In this document: piece by piece, positions 27,237 to 36,669 of the stretch | Numbering within the stretch: the stretch's first letter is position 1 | How the letters are laid out: every line of letters starts with the position of its first letter | Assembly (NCBI RefSeq): GCF_024699925.1 | Contig: NZ_JAJOMX010000001.1 | Coordinates: forward strand, 806,001-870,000 | Length of the DNA: 64,000 nucleotides | Source: Mesorhizobium sp. J428 | Lineage (GTDB): Bacteria > Pseudomonadota > Alphaproteobacteria > Rhizobiales > Rhizobiaceae | Direction: 5' to 3' | Notes under the pieces: generated by a model | The model's input: the letters and a program-made list of their open reading frames with translations, nothing else | Told to the model about the DNA's origin: nothing | Database searches by the model: none | Translations under genes and position numbers: made by a program

Positions 27237-28235
27237 TCAGGCCATGCCGCGCGCGGCGGAGACGAACTCGGCGATCAGCGGATCCTTGGCGCTCCAGGTC
27301 TCGACGATCGGAGCGACCTTGGCCTGCATTTCGGCAAGATTCTCCAGTTCGTGGATCTGCACGCCCTTGGCCTTGAGTTCGTCGCGGCCGGTCAGGTCCT
27401 GAGTCTTCGTATATTCGAGCGTCGGAGCGACCGACGCACGGCCGGCCTCGCGCACCGCCTTCTGCAGTTCCTCCGGCAGTCCGTCGAACACCGCCTTGTT
27501 CATGGCGATGACGTTGTGCCACGGATAGTGGCCGGTCAGCGTGAAGTTCTTGCCGACCTCCCACAGATTCTCGCCGAGCATCGAGGAGACGTTGATCTCC
27601 ACCGCGTCGATGACCTTGGTCTCGAGCGCGCCGTAGACTTCGCCGTAGGGCATGCCGACCGGCGACACACCGACGCCTTCCCAGATCGCCTTGTGCAACG
27701 GCACCGGCAGGATACGCGTCTTGAGCCCGGCGAAGTCCGGAACCGACTTTACGACCTTGGCCGCGGACAGGAAGTGGCGCTGCCCGATATCCGTGGTCTG
27801 CAAGCCGACGAGACCCGCCGGCGCGAGGTCGTCCAGCACCTTCTGGCCGATGTCGCTCATCGCGACCTTGGTAAAGTGGTCGTAGTCCTTGATCAGGAAG
27901 GGAAGCTGGTAGGCGTCGAGCGCCTGGCGTCCCGTCACCAGCGGGAACAGCACGCCGGAACAACCGCACAGTTCGTTGGTGCCGGCCATGGCCGACTCCA
28001 GGTTCTGCTTGTCCTCGCCGAGTTGGCGGTTGGGGAAGATGGTGATGTCGATCGCGCCGGGCACGAGTGCCTCGAGCGCCTTCTTGAACTCCACCGCGGC
28101 GATGTGGCCCGGATGGATCTCGTTGGCGGCATGGGCGAGACGCATCGGGATCGGTGCGGCGCGCGAGACGTGGGGCATGGCAAGCGTTACGGCCATCGCG
28201 CCTGTCGACACGATGAGCTGTCTGCGGGTCAGCAT
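27237..28235 (-). CDS. dctP: TRAP transporter substrate-binding protein (DctP)
   Basis: This is a 332-residue periplasmic receptor. The N-terminus LTRRQLIVSTGAMAVTLAM has a twin-Arg-like start and a signal-peptide core, cleaved near SRA-A. Typical DctP parts are LAHAANEIHPGH and the central helix segment GALETKVIDAVEINVSSML, with the Arg of GLKTRILPVP probably binding a carboxylate. ATG 28235 has a GGAGGAAA site and is preferred over an upstream TTG-type start. First gene of the minus-strand catabolic operon. Confidence 0.9.
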   Translation of the reverse strand: MLTRRQLIVSTGAMAVTLAMPHVSRAAPIPMRLAHAANEIHPGHIAAVEFKKALEALVPGAIDITIFPNRQLGEDKQNLESAMAGTNELCGCSGVLFPLVTGRQALDAYQLPFLIKDYDHFTKVAMSDIGQKVLDDLAPAGLVGLQTTDIGQRHFLSAAKVVKSVPDFAGLKTRILPVPLHKAIWEGVGVSPVGMPYGEVYGALETKVIDAVEINVSSMLGENLWEVGKNFTLTGHYPWHNVIAMNKAVFDGLPEELQKAVREAGRASVAPTLEYTKTQDLTGRDELKAKGVQIHELENLAEMQAKVAPIVETWSAKDPLIAEFVSAARGMA

Positions 28236-28261
28236 GAACGTTTCCTCCGTTTCGTTATGCA

Positions 28262-28277
28262 GAACGCTGTTTCGTTC
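28262..28277. promoter_or_regulatory. inverted repeat, possible IclR-family operator (left)
   Basis: GAACG (28262-28266) and CGTTC (28273-28277) form an inverted repeat with 6 bp between. It sits about 27 bp upstream of dctP, just downstream of its promoter. The same half-sites occur at 28398-28416. Confidence 0.45.
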
Positions 28278-28278
28278 A

Positions 28279-28307
28279 ATAGTTCCTTGATCAAATGACC
28301 CTGTCAA
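28279..28307 (-). promoter_or_regulatory. possible dctP promoter
   Basis: A consensus TTGACA (28307-28302) is followed after 17 bp by AACTAT (28284-28279) on the minus strand. The -10 match is moderate. Confidence 0.4.
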
Positions 28308-28355
28308 GCGGGATCAGGCATTTTTTGCGACACGGCGCAATCGTGGCAACTGGTC

Positions 28356-28386
28356 TTGACAAGAACCGCTGAGACAGCTTTCTAAT
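28356..28386 (+). promoter_or_regulatory. possible promoter of the cupin gene
   Basis: TTGACA (28356-28361) and TCTAAT (28381-28386) lie in the plus orientation but with a long 19-bp spacer. An inverted repeat follows directly downstream. Confidence 0.35.
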
Positions 28387-28397
28387 TTTAGATCAAG

Positions 28398-28416
28398 CGT
28401 TCCGTCAGACAGAACG
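28398..28416. promoter_or_regulatory. inverted repeat, possible IclR-family operator (right)
   Basis: CGTTC (28398-28402) and GAACG (28412-28416) are separated by 9 bp, directly downstream of the cupin gene promoter. It shares the half-site words with 28262-28277. The nearby IclR-family regulator is the natural candidate to bind. Confidence 0.45.
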
Positions 28417-28432
28417 ACTAGGGAGAGAAACG

Positions 28433-29349
28433 ATGTACGACCCGAGCGACCCAAGATCCCGCATGGCCGCAAGCGCAGCCGCCTCCAAGGCAGTCGCCCC
28501 ACAGGCTTTCGCCGGTGCCGATTACGGCCTCTTCTACGAGATGGCACCACAGGTCGTCGGCGACGGCGCGAGGACGTGGCTGACCCGAGGCCAGAACTTC
28601 CTGGTCGCCCAGAGCGAGGTCGACGCGGGCGGATCTTTGCCGCGCGCCGGCCAGGCCGACGAATACGTTCTGCTGCTCCCCGACCGTGACACGCCCGCCG
28701 TCATCGAGGCCAACGGCGAGCGCGTCGAGGTCGACGGCTTCTCGCTCGTCATCCTCCCGCCGGGCGACAGCCGCATCACCCTGCCGAAGGGGGTCGTGCG
28801 ACGCGGATCTTCTCGACCCGGTCGGACGACCTGAACGCGCTCTGCTCGAACGCCGAGTCCTACGCCGAGCAGCACCCGAATGTCGCGCTGCTGGAGCCCT
28901 GGCCCGATCCGGTCGGCGGCTTCCGCATTCGCGCCTACAGCCTCGACGTGCCGCCGACGCCGGGCCGTTTCGGCCGCATCTTCCGCTGCACGACTTTGAT
29001 GGTGAACTATCTCGAGCCTCAGCACGGCCCGCGGGACATCACCAAGCTGTCGCCGCATCACCATGACGATTTCGAGCAGGGTTCGCTGGCCCTCGACGGC
29101 GCCTTCACACACCACCTGCGCTGGCCTTGGACCACAAACCTCAACGTCTGGCGCGATGACGAGCATGCGCTCGTCCAATCGCCTTCGCTGACTGTTATTC
29201 CGCCGCCGGCGATCCATACCTCGCGCGGCATGGAGCCGGGCCTCAACCAACTGATCGACATCTTCTCGCCGCCGCGTGTCGACTTCGCGAAGCAGGGCTG
29301 GGTGCTGAACGCGGACGAATATCCGATGCCGGCCCATCTGGCCGATTGA
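28433..29349 (+). pseudogene. cupin-fold protein, frameshifted
   Basis: This is a two-part beta-barrel (bicupin-like) protein of about 305 residues. The first part has [20 protein letters not shown] and [16 protein letters not shown]. The second has a cupin-like [15 protein letters not shown] and [15 protein letters not shown]. They lie in different frames. A G-run of five (AAGGGGGTC) near 28788-28794 would restore the frame as [18 protein letters not shown] if it had six. Length 917 nt equals 2 modulo 3. ATG 28433 follows GGGAGAGAAA. It is divergent from the TRAP operon and 107 bp before the IclR gene start, so it probably belongs to the same pathway. Function unknown. Confidence 0.65.
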
Positions 29350-29456
29350 CCGTGCGTGGTCTGTCGTCCTTCAGCGGGCTTGCTCCGCGCGGCAGGAACG
29401 ATAAGTCTGGCACTGGTGCCGATGTCGTTGAGCGGCGCGGAAGGGGTAAGAACGCG

Positions 29457-30251
29457 GTGAAGGACGGCACGAATGGCGAGACATCACGCGGAGGGTCGAT
29501 CCAGGCGGTCGAGTTCGCACTCGAGATCTTGGAATATGTGGCACGCGGCCAGACATCCGTCGGCGTGTCGGAAATGGCGCGCGCCTTCGACACCACCAAG
29601 AGCCGGATCCACCGGCACCTGCAGACCCTCGTCTCCGCCGGCTATCTGATCCGCAACGAGGAGACCGAGCGCTATTCGATCAGCGCCCGGCTGATGGCGC
29701 TCGGCCAGGCCGTCAGCGAGAGCTTCGAACTCGCCACAGCCGCCCGCGACGTCGCGCGCGAGCTGCGGGACCAGACCGGCCACGCCGTCGCCATCAGCCA
29801 GCCCGAGAACGACGGCATGCGCATCCTCCTGGTGATGCCTAGCCGGTCCAACATCGAGATATTCGTCAAGCCGGGCTCGCTGCTGGCCTACAATTCCAGT
29901 TCACAGGGCAAGATCTCGCTCGCCTTCGGCGACGAACTCGTCTTCGCGCGCGTCCTGTCCGAGCCGCTGGAAATGCGAACGCCCTATACCATCACCGACC
30001 CGGAGCAGCTCCGCCGGGAGGTCGAAGCGATTCGCAAGCGCCGCTGGGCGGTCGGTCCCAACGAATCGATGATCGGCCTCAACGCACTCGCGGCCCCGAT
30101 CTTCGATGCGCTCGGCAGCTATGTCGGCTCGATCGCCATGACCGATTCGGTTCAATACATCCCCGAGACGCCGACGACCGACCAGGTTCGCCACCTCCTG
30201 GCGGCGGCCGCCAAGATCTCCGCCAATCTCGGCTTCCGACCGAGGAAGTGA
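29457..30251 (+). CDS. IclR-family transcriptional regulator
   Basis: This is a 264-residue regulator: N-terminal winged helix (SIQAVEFALEILEYVARG, then MARAFDTTKSRIHRHLQTLV) and C-terminal IclR effector domain (NSSSQGKISLAFGDELV and RRWAVGPNESMIGLNALAAP). I chose GTG 29457, with AAGGGGTAA just upstream and the family start SIQAVE 14 residues in. An earlier TTG 29346 would add 37 unlikely residues. It probably controls the divergent TRAP operon and the cupin gene through the paired inverted repeats at 28262-28277 and 28398-28416. Confidence 0.88.
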   Translation: MKDGTNGETSRGGSIQAVEFALEILEYVARGQTSVGVSEMARAFDTTKSRIHRHLQTLVSAGYLIRNEETERYSISARLMALGQAVSESFELATAARDVARELRDQTGHAVAISQPENDGMRILLVMPSRSNIEIFVKPGSLLAYNSSSQGKISLAFGDELVFARVLSEPLEMRTPYTITDPEQLRREVEAIRKRRWAVGPNESMIGLNALAAPIFDALGSYVGSIAMTDSVQYIPETPTTDQVRHLLAAAAKISANLGFRPRK

Positions 30252-30263
30252 TCGGAAGAGAGG

Positions 30264-31400
30264 TCAGCTCACCCGCTGGCCGCCGCGCCAGACGGAGCGA
30301 ACCGTCGGCAGCCCGTGATGGTGGCGCACGCGCACCAGGTCGGCCCGCTTCTCCAACGCGATCTCGCCTCGGTCGTCGAGCCTGACGGTGCGCGCAGGCG
30401 TGGAGGTCACCAGCGCGACGGCCTCGGGCAGGGATATCGCCCCCTCCCCCTCGGCCAGCAGAAATGCCGCATGGATCAGCGAGGAGGGGATGTAGTCCGA
30501 GGAGAGCACGTCGAGGATGCCGGCGTCGGCGAGGTCGCGGGCCGCGATGTTGCCGGAATGCGAACCGCCGCGAACGATATTCGGCGCGCCCATCAGCACG
30601 CTCATCCCCGCCTCGTGCGAGGCGCGGGCCGCTTCGAGCGAGGTCGGGAATTCCGCCAGCCGCACCCCGTCCGCGATCGCCTCGTCGACATGGGCGAGCG
30701 TCGCGTCGTCATGGCTGGCGAGGGTGACGCCTGCCGCGCGGCAATGCTCGGCGACGGCCCTGCGATGGACGGCCGAATAGCGCGCGGACTGTTCCCTGCG
30801 GGTCGCGACATAACGCTCGAACGCCTCGTCCGAGAGGCCCCGCTTGGTCTTGTAGTAGAGCGTATACTGCTCCATCGTCTGGAACTGCCGCTGGCCGGGC
30901 GCGTGATCCATCAACGAGGCGAGCCGCACGTTGCGGTCGGTCTTGAACTGTTCCAGCGCGTCGAGCACGTCGGGCGACGAGACCTCGCAGCGCAGGTGCA
31001 GCAGATGGTCCGCGCGCAGCCTGTCGTGTCCCTGCGCCGTCTCGATCGCGTCGGCCAGGAGGCGCATTTCGTGCGGATCGAAGCCGCCGTCCTCGTCCGA
31101 GCCCATGCGCAGGCAGTCGAACACGGTCGTGATGCCGGAGGCCGCGATCTGCGCATCATGTGCCTGCACCGCGGCGATCGCGTTCCAGCGTACGCCGGGC
31201 CGCGGCGAATAGTGGCCTTCGAGGTGGTCGGTATGGAGCTCGATCAGGCCCGGGACGAGGTAGTCGCCCTCCAGATCCTCGCCCGTCGTGCTCGACGCCG
31301 AAATGTCCGCGATACTGCCGTCGCGGATGAGCACCGCGCCGGGCCTCACCTCGTCGCGAAGGACGATCATGGCGTTGCGGAGAACGGCTTCCTGCGGCAT
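30264..31400 (-). CDS. phnM: alpha-D-ribose 1-methylphosphonate 5-triphosphate diphosphatase
   Basis: This is a 378-residue amidohydrolase-fold enzyme that removes pyrophosphate from alkyl-phosphonate ribose triphosphate in the C-P lyase pathway. The metal motif is ELHTDHLEGHY, with later VTLASHDDATL and ASHEAGMSVLMGAPN. Length is standard for PhnM. It lies 115 bp after phnE2 and is convergent with the IclR gene, only 12 bp apart, so transcription of the two units may collide. Confidence 0.92.
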   Translation of the reverse strand: MPQEAVLRNAMIVLRDEVRPGAVLIRDGSIADISASSTTGEDLEGDYLVPGLIELHTDHLEGHYSPRPGVRWNAIAAVQAHDAQIAASGITTVFDCLRMGSDEDGGFDPHEMRLLADAIETAQGHDRLRADHLLHLRCEVSSPDVLDALEQFKTDRNVRLASLMDHAPGQRQFQTMEQYTLYYKTKRGLSDEAFERYVATRREQSARYSAVHRRAVAEHCRAAGVTLASHDDATLAHVDEAIADGVRLAEFPTSLEAARASHEAGMSVLMGAPNIVRGGSHSGNIAARDLADAGILDVLSSDYIPSSLIHAAFLLAEGEGAISLPEAVALVTSTPARTVRLDDRGEIALEKRADLVRVRHHHGLPTVRSVWRGGQRVS

Positions 31401-31515
31401 GCGGGCGACTTCCCATTGCGATCGGCCCGCCGGACCTTCGGTCGCGGGTCTGCAACTGGTCGCTTAGGAGATTTGCATGACAGTTTGACGAAGGCCCGTG
31501 GGCAAGTCAGCGGGA

Positions 31516-33036
31516 TCAGCTCGGACCGGTCGGCGGTGCGATCAGCCGCTGCCTCAGCGCGGTGGAGACGTTGTCGAAGATGAACACCACGATCAGGATC
31601 AGGATCACCATGTAGGCGACGTTCTCCCAGTCGGAATTGGTGCGGATCGCTTCCCAGAGTTTCAGGCCGATGCCGCCGGCTCCGACGGCGCCGATGATGG
31701 TTGCCGAGCGCGTGTTCGATTCCCAGAAGTAGAGCGACTGCGACAGGAACACCGGCAGCACCTGCGGCACCACGCCATAGCGCTGTACCACGGCCGGCGC
31801 CGCCCCCACCGAGCGCACGCCCTCGCGCTGCTTATCGTCGATGTTCTCCAGCGCCTCGGAATAGAGCTTTCCGAGTGTGCCGGTGTCGGTGAAAAAGATT
31901 GCCGAAATGCCGGCGAGCGGCCCCGGTCCGAAGGCGCGGGTGAAGAACAGTGCCCAGATCAGCATGTCGACCGAGCGCTGAAAGTCGAAGAAGCGCTTGG
32001 CGACCTGGTTGAGCAGCCGGTTCGGCATGATGTTGCGCGCCGCGATAAAGGCGAGCGGGAAGGCGATCAGCGAGGCAAGCACCGTGCCGGCAAAGGCCAT
32101 GACGATCGTCTGCAGCAGCTTCGTCCACACGTCGAGATGCTGCCATTCGGCATTGTAGAGGATGTTGTTCCAGGCGAGCGACAGGTTGGTGCGCGACGGA
32201 TCGATCCGCTCGCCCGACACGATCAGGTCGAACACCTCGCCAGCGGATTTTCCCCAGAAGGGCGAGTTGATGTCGAAGACGAAATTCGCCCAGCCGAGGA
32301 AGCGGTGGCGGATCTTCACCTCGTCGCTCTCGATCTCCGCGCGGCCGGGAACGCCGAAATAGACGATCACCTTGTCCCCCGGAGAGCGTTGGCTGGCCCA
32401 GGACGGCAGCGGCCCTTGCGCGTTGACCGCTTCATTCTGGACGATATCGAGCACCAGCGTCTCGTCGCCTCGTGTGACGGTGACCTTGTCCGGGCGGATG
32501 TCGACCGTGCCCGCGCCGCTGAAATCGACGGTCGCGCGGACGACCTCCTCCGTCGGCGAGATCGGGGCTGCCCGGACAGACGGCGCTGCCGGGCTGACCG
32601 ATTCGCTCGGAACGGAGGTCTTCCCGCCGACCGGCCCAAGGAAGCTGCCCGAGGAACTCGATGCCCCGCCGCCCGAGCCGCCGGTGGACGCCGCCCCCCT
32701 TACGACCATCGCTTTCTCGCGCACCAGCCAGTCCGGATTGCCATTCGGACCCAGCGGATCGAATCGGGTGAACGTCACCTCAAGGTGATCGTCCCGCAGG
32801 TCGATATTGGGACGGATCTCGTAGGACACCCAGTCGGCGAGATAGGCGCCGGCGATGTCCCACTTCGCATTGGCGAACACGCTGCCGATGGAAAAGAACC
32901 ACCAGGCGAACACAAGGTAGAGAACGAAGCCGCCGACGCCTGCCAGCGAGCTCAATTGCTTGCGTCGCGACCCTTCCAGCGCCGTCGGATAGCGGGCCGC
33001 GACGTCCCTCATGTCGGCGGTGATCTCGGTCGTCAT
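31516..33036 (-). CDS. phnE: phosphonate ABC transporter permease PhnE, long form
   Basis: This is a 506-residue permease, far longer than the usual 260-300. The first helix (GGFVLYLVFAWWFFSIG) is followed by about 200 extra residues with a Ser/Gly-rich run (STGGSGGGASSSSG) and a beta-rich part, then the normal permease core (MAFAGTVLASLIAFPLAFIA) and the coupling segment ATIIGAVGAGGIG. Rhizobial clusters often carry a short and a long PhnE together, so this is probably a real form, with the insert facing the periplasm. It overlaps nothing but lies 2 bp after phnE1. Confidence 0.85.
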   Translation of the reverse strand: MTTEITADMRDVAARYPTALEGSRRKQLSSLAGVGGFVLYLVFAWWFFSIGSVFANAKWDIAGAYLADWVSYEIRPNIDLRDDHLEVTFTRFDPLGPNGNPDWLVREKAMVVRGAASTGGSGGGASSSSGSFLGPVGGKTSVPSESVSPAAPSVRAAPISPTEEVVRATVDFSGAGTVDIRPDKVTVTRGDETLVLDIVQNEAVNAQGPLPSWASQRSPGDKVIVYFGVPGRAEIESDEVKIRHRFLGWANFVFDINSPFWGKSAGEVFDLIVSGERIDPSRTNLSLAWNNILYNAEWQHLDVWTKLLQTIVMAFAGTVLASLIAFPLAFIAARNIMPNRLLNQVAKRFFDFQRSVDMLIWALFFTRAFGPGPLAGISAIFFTDTGTLGKLYSEALENIDDKQREGVRSVGAAPAVVQRYGVVPQVLPVFLSQSLYFWESNTRSATIIGAVGAGGIGLKLWEAIRTNSDWENVAYMVILILIVVFIFDNVSTALRQRLIAPPTGPS

Positions 33037-33038
33037 CG

Positions 33039-34022
33039 TCAGGCTCCGCGGCCGAATTCGAAGGCCTGCTCGCCCACCAGGCGGCGCCGCAGCCAGGCGG
33101 AGAACTGATCCACCGCGACGATCGTGCCGAACAGGAGAAGGACGATCGCGAGTGTCTTGGCCTCGTGCGTCTGACCGATCGACAACCGCAACGCCTCGCC
33201 AATGCCGCCGCCGCCCACCGCGCCGATGATCGTCGACGCCCGCACGTTGATCTCAAAACGCAGCAGGAAATAGGAGACGAAGTTCGGCATCACCTGCGGC
33301 ACGATACCGAACCAGACGCGTTCGACCCAGCTGCCACCAACCGCGCGCAGGCCCTCGTCGGGTCGCATGTCGGCATTTTCGACCACCTCGAAGAACATCT
33401 TTCCGAGCGCGCCGATCGTATGGATCGACACCGCGAGGATCGCCGGGATCGCGCCGAGCGAGAACACGGCGAGGAAGAAGCCGGCGATCACGATCTCCGG
33501 GAAGGCGCGGAGGATTTCCATGAAGCGGCGCACAAAGAAGCGCAGCCAGCGGTTGGCGACGAGGTTTCGCGCGGCGAGGAAGCACAGCAGGAAGCCGAAG
33601 AAGAACCCGATAAGGGTCGAGAGCAGCGCGATGTTGAGTGTCTCGATCATCAGGTAGACATATTCCGGGACGTAGAGCGTCTCGGTGAAGTAGGTGCGGC
33701 CTTCCGGATAATCGTATTTGAGGCTCCCGTCGTCATAGGGGGACGGCAGGTCGAACAGTGCGCGCCACACTTCCCAGCCGTCGCGCGGTATAAGCTGGCC
33801 GACGAAATCGAAGAGATGCGGAAGCCGGTCGAAGAACTTGCCGGCGTTGGATTCGTTGGCAAACCAGAGAGATCCGGCCATCGCAACGACCAGAAACACG
33901 ACGCCGCCAAGCGTATAAAGGCGACGTCGCGAGGCGAGTTCACGCCAATGGCGCTCGACCAGGCTGCCGCTCTCCGACAGCATGGGCTTCGGCGCAGCCG
34001 CCGTCTCTGTGATCGCGCTCAT
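33039..34022 (-). CDS. phnE: phosphonate ABC transporter permease PhnE, short form
   Basis: This is a 327-residue permease with helices such as TLGGVVFLVVAMAGSLWF and LLSTLIGFFFGFLLCFLAA and the coupling motif STIIGAVGGGGIGEALR. I chose ATG 34022 (MSAITETAAAPK), with a GGGGA site upstream, over a longer frame that adds a low-complexity tail. With the long PhnE it forms the channel for PhnC and PhnD. Confidence 0.88.
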   Translation of the reverse strand: MSAITETAAAPKPMLSESGSLVERHWRELASRRRLYTLGGVVFLVVAMAGSLWFANESNAGKFFDRLPHLFDFVGQLIPRDGWEVWRALFDLPSPYDDGSLKYDYPEGRTYFTETLYVPEYVYLMIETLNIALLSTLIGFFFGFLLCFLAARNLVANRWLRFFVRRFMEILRAFPEIVIAGFFLAVFSLGAIPAILAVSIHTIGALGKMFFEVVENADMRPDEGLRAVGGSWVERVWFGIVPQVMPNFVSYFLLRFEINVRASTIIGAVGGGGIGEALRLSIGQTHEAKTLAIVLLLFGTIVAVDQFSAWLRRRLVGEQAFEFGRGA

Positions 34023-34083
34023 GGGGTCCCCGCAAGAGAAACGCCGCGAGGTTTCCCCCGCGGCGTCGCCATTCATTCCAGGA

Positions 34084-34992
34084 TCACGAGCCGATCTTGG
34101 CTTTGCGGGCGTCGATGATCGGCTGGTAGAAGTCGGTGGTGACCTCGGTGTAGCCCTTGAAGTCGCCACCCTGGATCGCCGAGAAGCAGGCCGCGTCGGT
34201 CGTCGGCAGGTTCATCATGAAATCCTTAAACTTCGACTTCATGTCGGCGTCCATGGAGGTGCGGACGACGATCGGGCCGTTCGGGATCAGCGGCGACTTC
34301 CAGATCTCGGTCAGGTCATCCATGTCGAGGATGCCCTTGTCGACCATCTTGCGCAGGTTGCCGGAGGAATAGCCCTCCGAGAACTCGCCGACGCCCGAGC
34401 CCCAGGTGGTGCCGGCATCGAAGGTGCCCTTCATCACTTCGAGGACGAGGTTCTCGTGGCCGCCGCCGAAGCCGGTCTCGGAGAAGTAATCCTTGACAGG
34501 GACGCCACCGAGATCCTTGGGCAGCGTCACCGCCGGGATCAGGTAGCCGGAGGTCGAGTCCGGATCGGCGAAGCCGAGCTTCTTGCCCTTCAGGTCGGCC
34601 AGCGTCTTGATGCCGGAGTCCTTCTTGGCAACCATGATCGAGTAGTAGCCGGTGGCGCCGTCGGTCTGAACAGTGGTCAGGATCGGCTCGACCGCGTCGG
34701 CTTTCTCGAGATAGACCTTGGCAAAGGCCGAGGCGCCGAGCTCGGCATAGTCGAGCGTGCCGCCCAGGAGGCCCTGCACGACGCCGTCGTAGTCGGCTGC
34801 CGGGAACAGCGAAACCTTTTCGACGCCAAGGACCGCCGGGAGCTTGTCGACCATGCACTGGAAGTTGCGCAGGCGGTCGGCTTCGTTCTCGCCGCCGAGG
34901 ATGCCGATGCGGAATTCCTTGAGGTCTTCCGCCTGGGCCGCGTTGGCGAGCGCGCCGAGCGCGACGGCGGCCATGAGTGCTTTCCTGAACAT
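34084..34992 (-). CDS. phnD: phosphonate-binding periplasmic protein
   Basis: This is a 302-residue periplasmic receptor: signal peptide (FRKALMAAVALGALANAAQA, cut before ED) and the PhnD core FRIGILGGENEADRLRN, LFPAADYDGVVQGLLGG and FADPDSTSGYLIPAV, where the phosphonate-binding Ser/Thr residues lie. ATG 34992 has an AGGAGAGAC site. It follows phnC by 88 bp. Confidence 0.92.
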   Translation of the reverse strand: MFRKALMAAVALGALANAAQAEDLKEFRIGILGGENEADRLRNFQCMVDKLPAVLGVEKVSLFPAADYDGVVQGLLGGTLDYAELGASAFAKVYLEKADAVEPILTTVQTDGATGYYSIMVAKKDSGIKTLADLKGKKLGFADPDSTSGYLIPAVTLPKDLGGVPVKDYFSETGFGGGHENLVLEVMKGTFDAGTTWGSGVGEFSEGYSSGNLRKMVDKGILDMDDLTEIWKSPLIPNGPIVVRTSMDADMKSKFKDFMMNLPTTDAACFSAIQGGDFKGYTEVTTDFYQPIIDARKAKIGS

Positions 34993-35080
34993 GTCGTCTC
35001 TCCTGTTGCGAGCGGGCAGCCGCCGCGCTCCGGTCTCGGTCTGATGCTGGCCCGTCACGAGGGCGATGCGATCCCGTCGC

Positions 35081-35917
35081 TCACAGCCCGGCGAAGGCGG
35101 GTTCGAGCGGTCCGGCGGATTGGAATTTCCGGGGTTTTTCCGAAACGATGCTGGTGGACGTGATCTCTTCGGGAATGTCGTCCGCATCGGCGCCGTAGAC
35201 GCGCGCGACGGCCTCGCGGTCGAGGTCCTCCGGCCCGCCGTCGAACACGACCTTGCCGCCGGACATGCCGATGATGCGGTCGCAATAGCTGCGAGCCGTG
35301 TCCAGCGTGTGAAGATTGGTGACGACCGTCAGCCCTTCGCGCCGGTTGATGTCGCGAAGTGCGTCCATCACGATCTTGGCGTTCAGCGGATCGAGCGAGG
35401 CGATCGGCTCGTCGGCGAGGATCACCTTCGGCTGCTGCATCAGGGCGCGCGCGATCGCGACGCGTTGCTGCTGGCCGCCCGACAGCGTGCCGGCGGCCTG
35501 CAACGCGGTCTGCGCGATGCCGAGCCGCTCCAGCGCGTTGATGGCGAGGATGCGCTCGTCACGGCTGAAGATGCTGAGCAGGTTGAGGACGGTGGAGCGA
35601 TGGTTGAGCCGGCCGAGCAGCACATTGGTCAGCACGTCGAGGCGCGGCACGAGGTTGAACTGCTGGAAGATCATGGCGCAGTCGCGCTGCCAGTTGCGCA
35701 AGGGTGCGCCGCGCAGCGTCGAGACTTCCCGGCCGCCGAAATGAATCGACCCCACGGAGGGGTCGACAAGACGGTTGATCATGCGAAGCAGGGTCGACTT
35801 GCCGGCGCCGGAACGGCCGATGACGCCGACCATCTGGCCTTCCTCGATCTCGATCGTGACATTGTCGACGGCGGTGTTCCTGCCAAATCGGCGCGTCACA
35901 TTGGTGATCTTCAGCAT
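35081..35917 (-). CDS. phnC: phosphonate ABC transporter ATP-binding protein
   Basis: This is a 278-residue ATPase with Walker [11 protein letters not shown]-loop MIFQQFNL, signature [15 protein letters not shown], Walker [13 protein letters not shown] and switch [10 protein letters not shown] (the THD position reads NLH, as is common in PhnC). ATG 35917 follows GGGGAAG and is preferred over GTG 35932. First gene of the transport unit phnCDE1E2M. A possible Pho box lies 85 bp upstream. Confidence 0.92.
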   Translation of the reverse strand: MLKITNVTRRFGRNTAVDNVTIEIEEGQMVGVIGRSGAGKSTLLRMINRLVDPSVGSIHFGGREVSTLRGAPLRNWQRDCAMIFQQFNLVPRLDVLTNVLLGRLNHRSTVLNLLSIFSRDERILAINALERLGIAQTALQAAGTLSGGQQQRVAIARALMQQPKVILADEPIASLDPLNAKIVMDALRDINRREGLTVVTNLHTLDTARSYCDRIIGMSGGKVVFDGGPEDLDREAVARVYGADADDIPEEITSTSIVSEKPRKFQSAGPLEPAFAGL

Positions 35918-36001
35918 CCGCGACTTCCCCACGTGGGGATTTACCCCTTCGCATCTGCGAGAAGCGCTATGGGATCAACATGAAACCGGCGTGTCCGTTG
36001 G

Positions 36002-36019
36002 ATGACGGTTTTGTTACGA
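36002..36019 (-). promoter_or_regulatory. possible Pho box upstream of phnC
   Basis: Minus-strand TCGTAACAAAACCGTCAT matches 12 of 18 bases of the rhizobial Pho-box pattern of two CTGTCAT-like words 11 bp apart. It lies about 85 bp before the phnC start. PhoB-dependent induction under phosphate limitation is expected for phosphonate uptake. Confidence 0.45.
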
Positions 36020-36051
36020 TTCACAGCGGCGCGAGCCGCTGGAACCGGGCC

Positions 36052-36669
36052 TCACCCGCCGTGCTTTTCCAGGAACGCCTCGGCGCTCAGAGAGCGAAAG
36101 TCCTCCAGCGCGTCGCGCAGGCGCTGGTGGTCCCAGTCCCACCAGGCGAGTGCCTGGTAGCGCCCGGCCGTCCTGCGGTCGAAGCGCTCGCGGATCGGCC
36201 TGGCGGGAACGCCGGCGACGATCGTGTAGGGCGCGACGTCCTTGGTCACCACCGCGCCGGCGCCGATCGCCGCGCCGTCGCCTACGGTCACGCCGGGCAG
36301 CACCGTCGAGCCGTGGCCGAGCCAGGTGTCGTGGCCAATCGTCACCTTGCGCGCCCGCCGCGCGGCAAAGAAATCCGCCTCGTGCTCGGCGTCCGGCCAG
36401 TAGTCGGAGGCGCGGTAGGTGAAATGGTGCAGCGTCGGCCGGTCGACCGGGTGATTGGTCGCGTTGAGCCGGACGGAGGCCGCGATGTTGGCGAACCTGC
36501 CGATCTCGGCGCACCAGACATGGCAGTCCTGCATCAGGTAGGAATAGTCGCCGATCTCGGCCTCCGCGATGCGGCAGCCTTCCGCGATCTCCGTGTAGCG
36601 GCCGAGCCTGGTGTCGCTGACCTGCGCAGAGGAATGGACGAGCGGCTCTTCGGACAGGCCCTTGGACAT
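36052..36669 (-). CDS. hexapeptide-repeat acetyltransferase of the phosphonate cluster
   Basis: This is a 205-residue left-handed beta-helix acyltransferase (DapH/CatB-like). The repeat part includes [20 protein letters not shown] and [20 protein letters not shown] then [20 protein letters not shown]. Genes of this kind are common in phn operons and are labelled DapD/DapH-like phosphonate-associated transferases. The acceptor is not established (an aminoalkylphosphonate is one idea, as for PhnO). ATG 36669 overlaps the phnL stop (ATGA). Confidence 0.8.
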   Translation of the reverse strand: MSKGLSEEPLVHSSAQVSDTRLGRYTEIAEGCRIAEAEIGDYSYLMQDCHVWCAEIGRFANIAASVRLNATNHPVDRPTLHHFTYRASDYWPDAEHEADFFAARRARKVTIGHDTWLGHGSTVLPGVTVGDGAAIGAGAVVTKDVAPYTIVAGVPARPIRERFDRRTAGRYQALAWWDWDHQRLRDALEDFRSLSAEAFLEKHGG

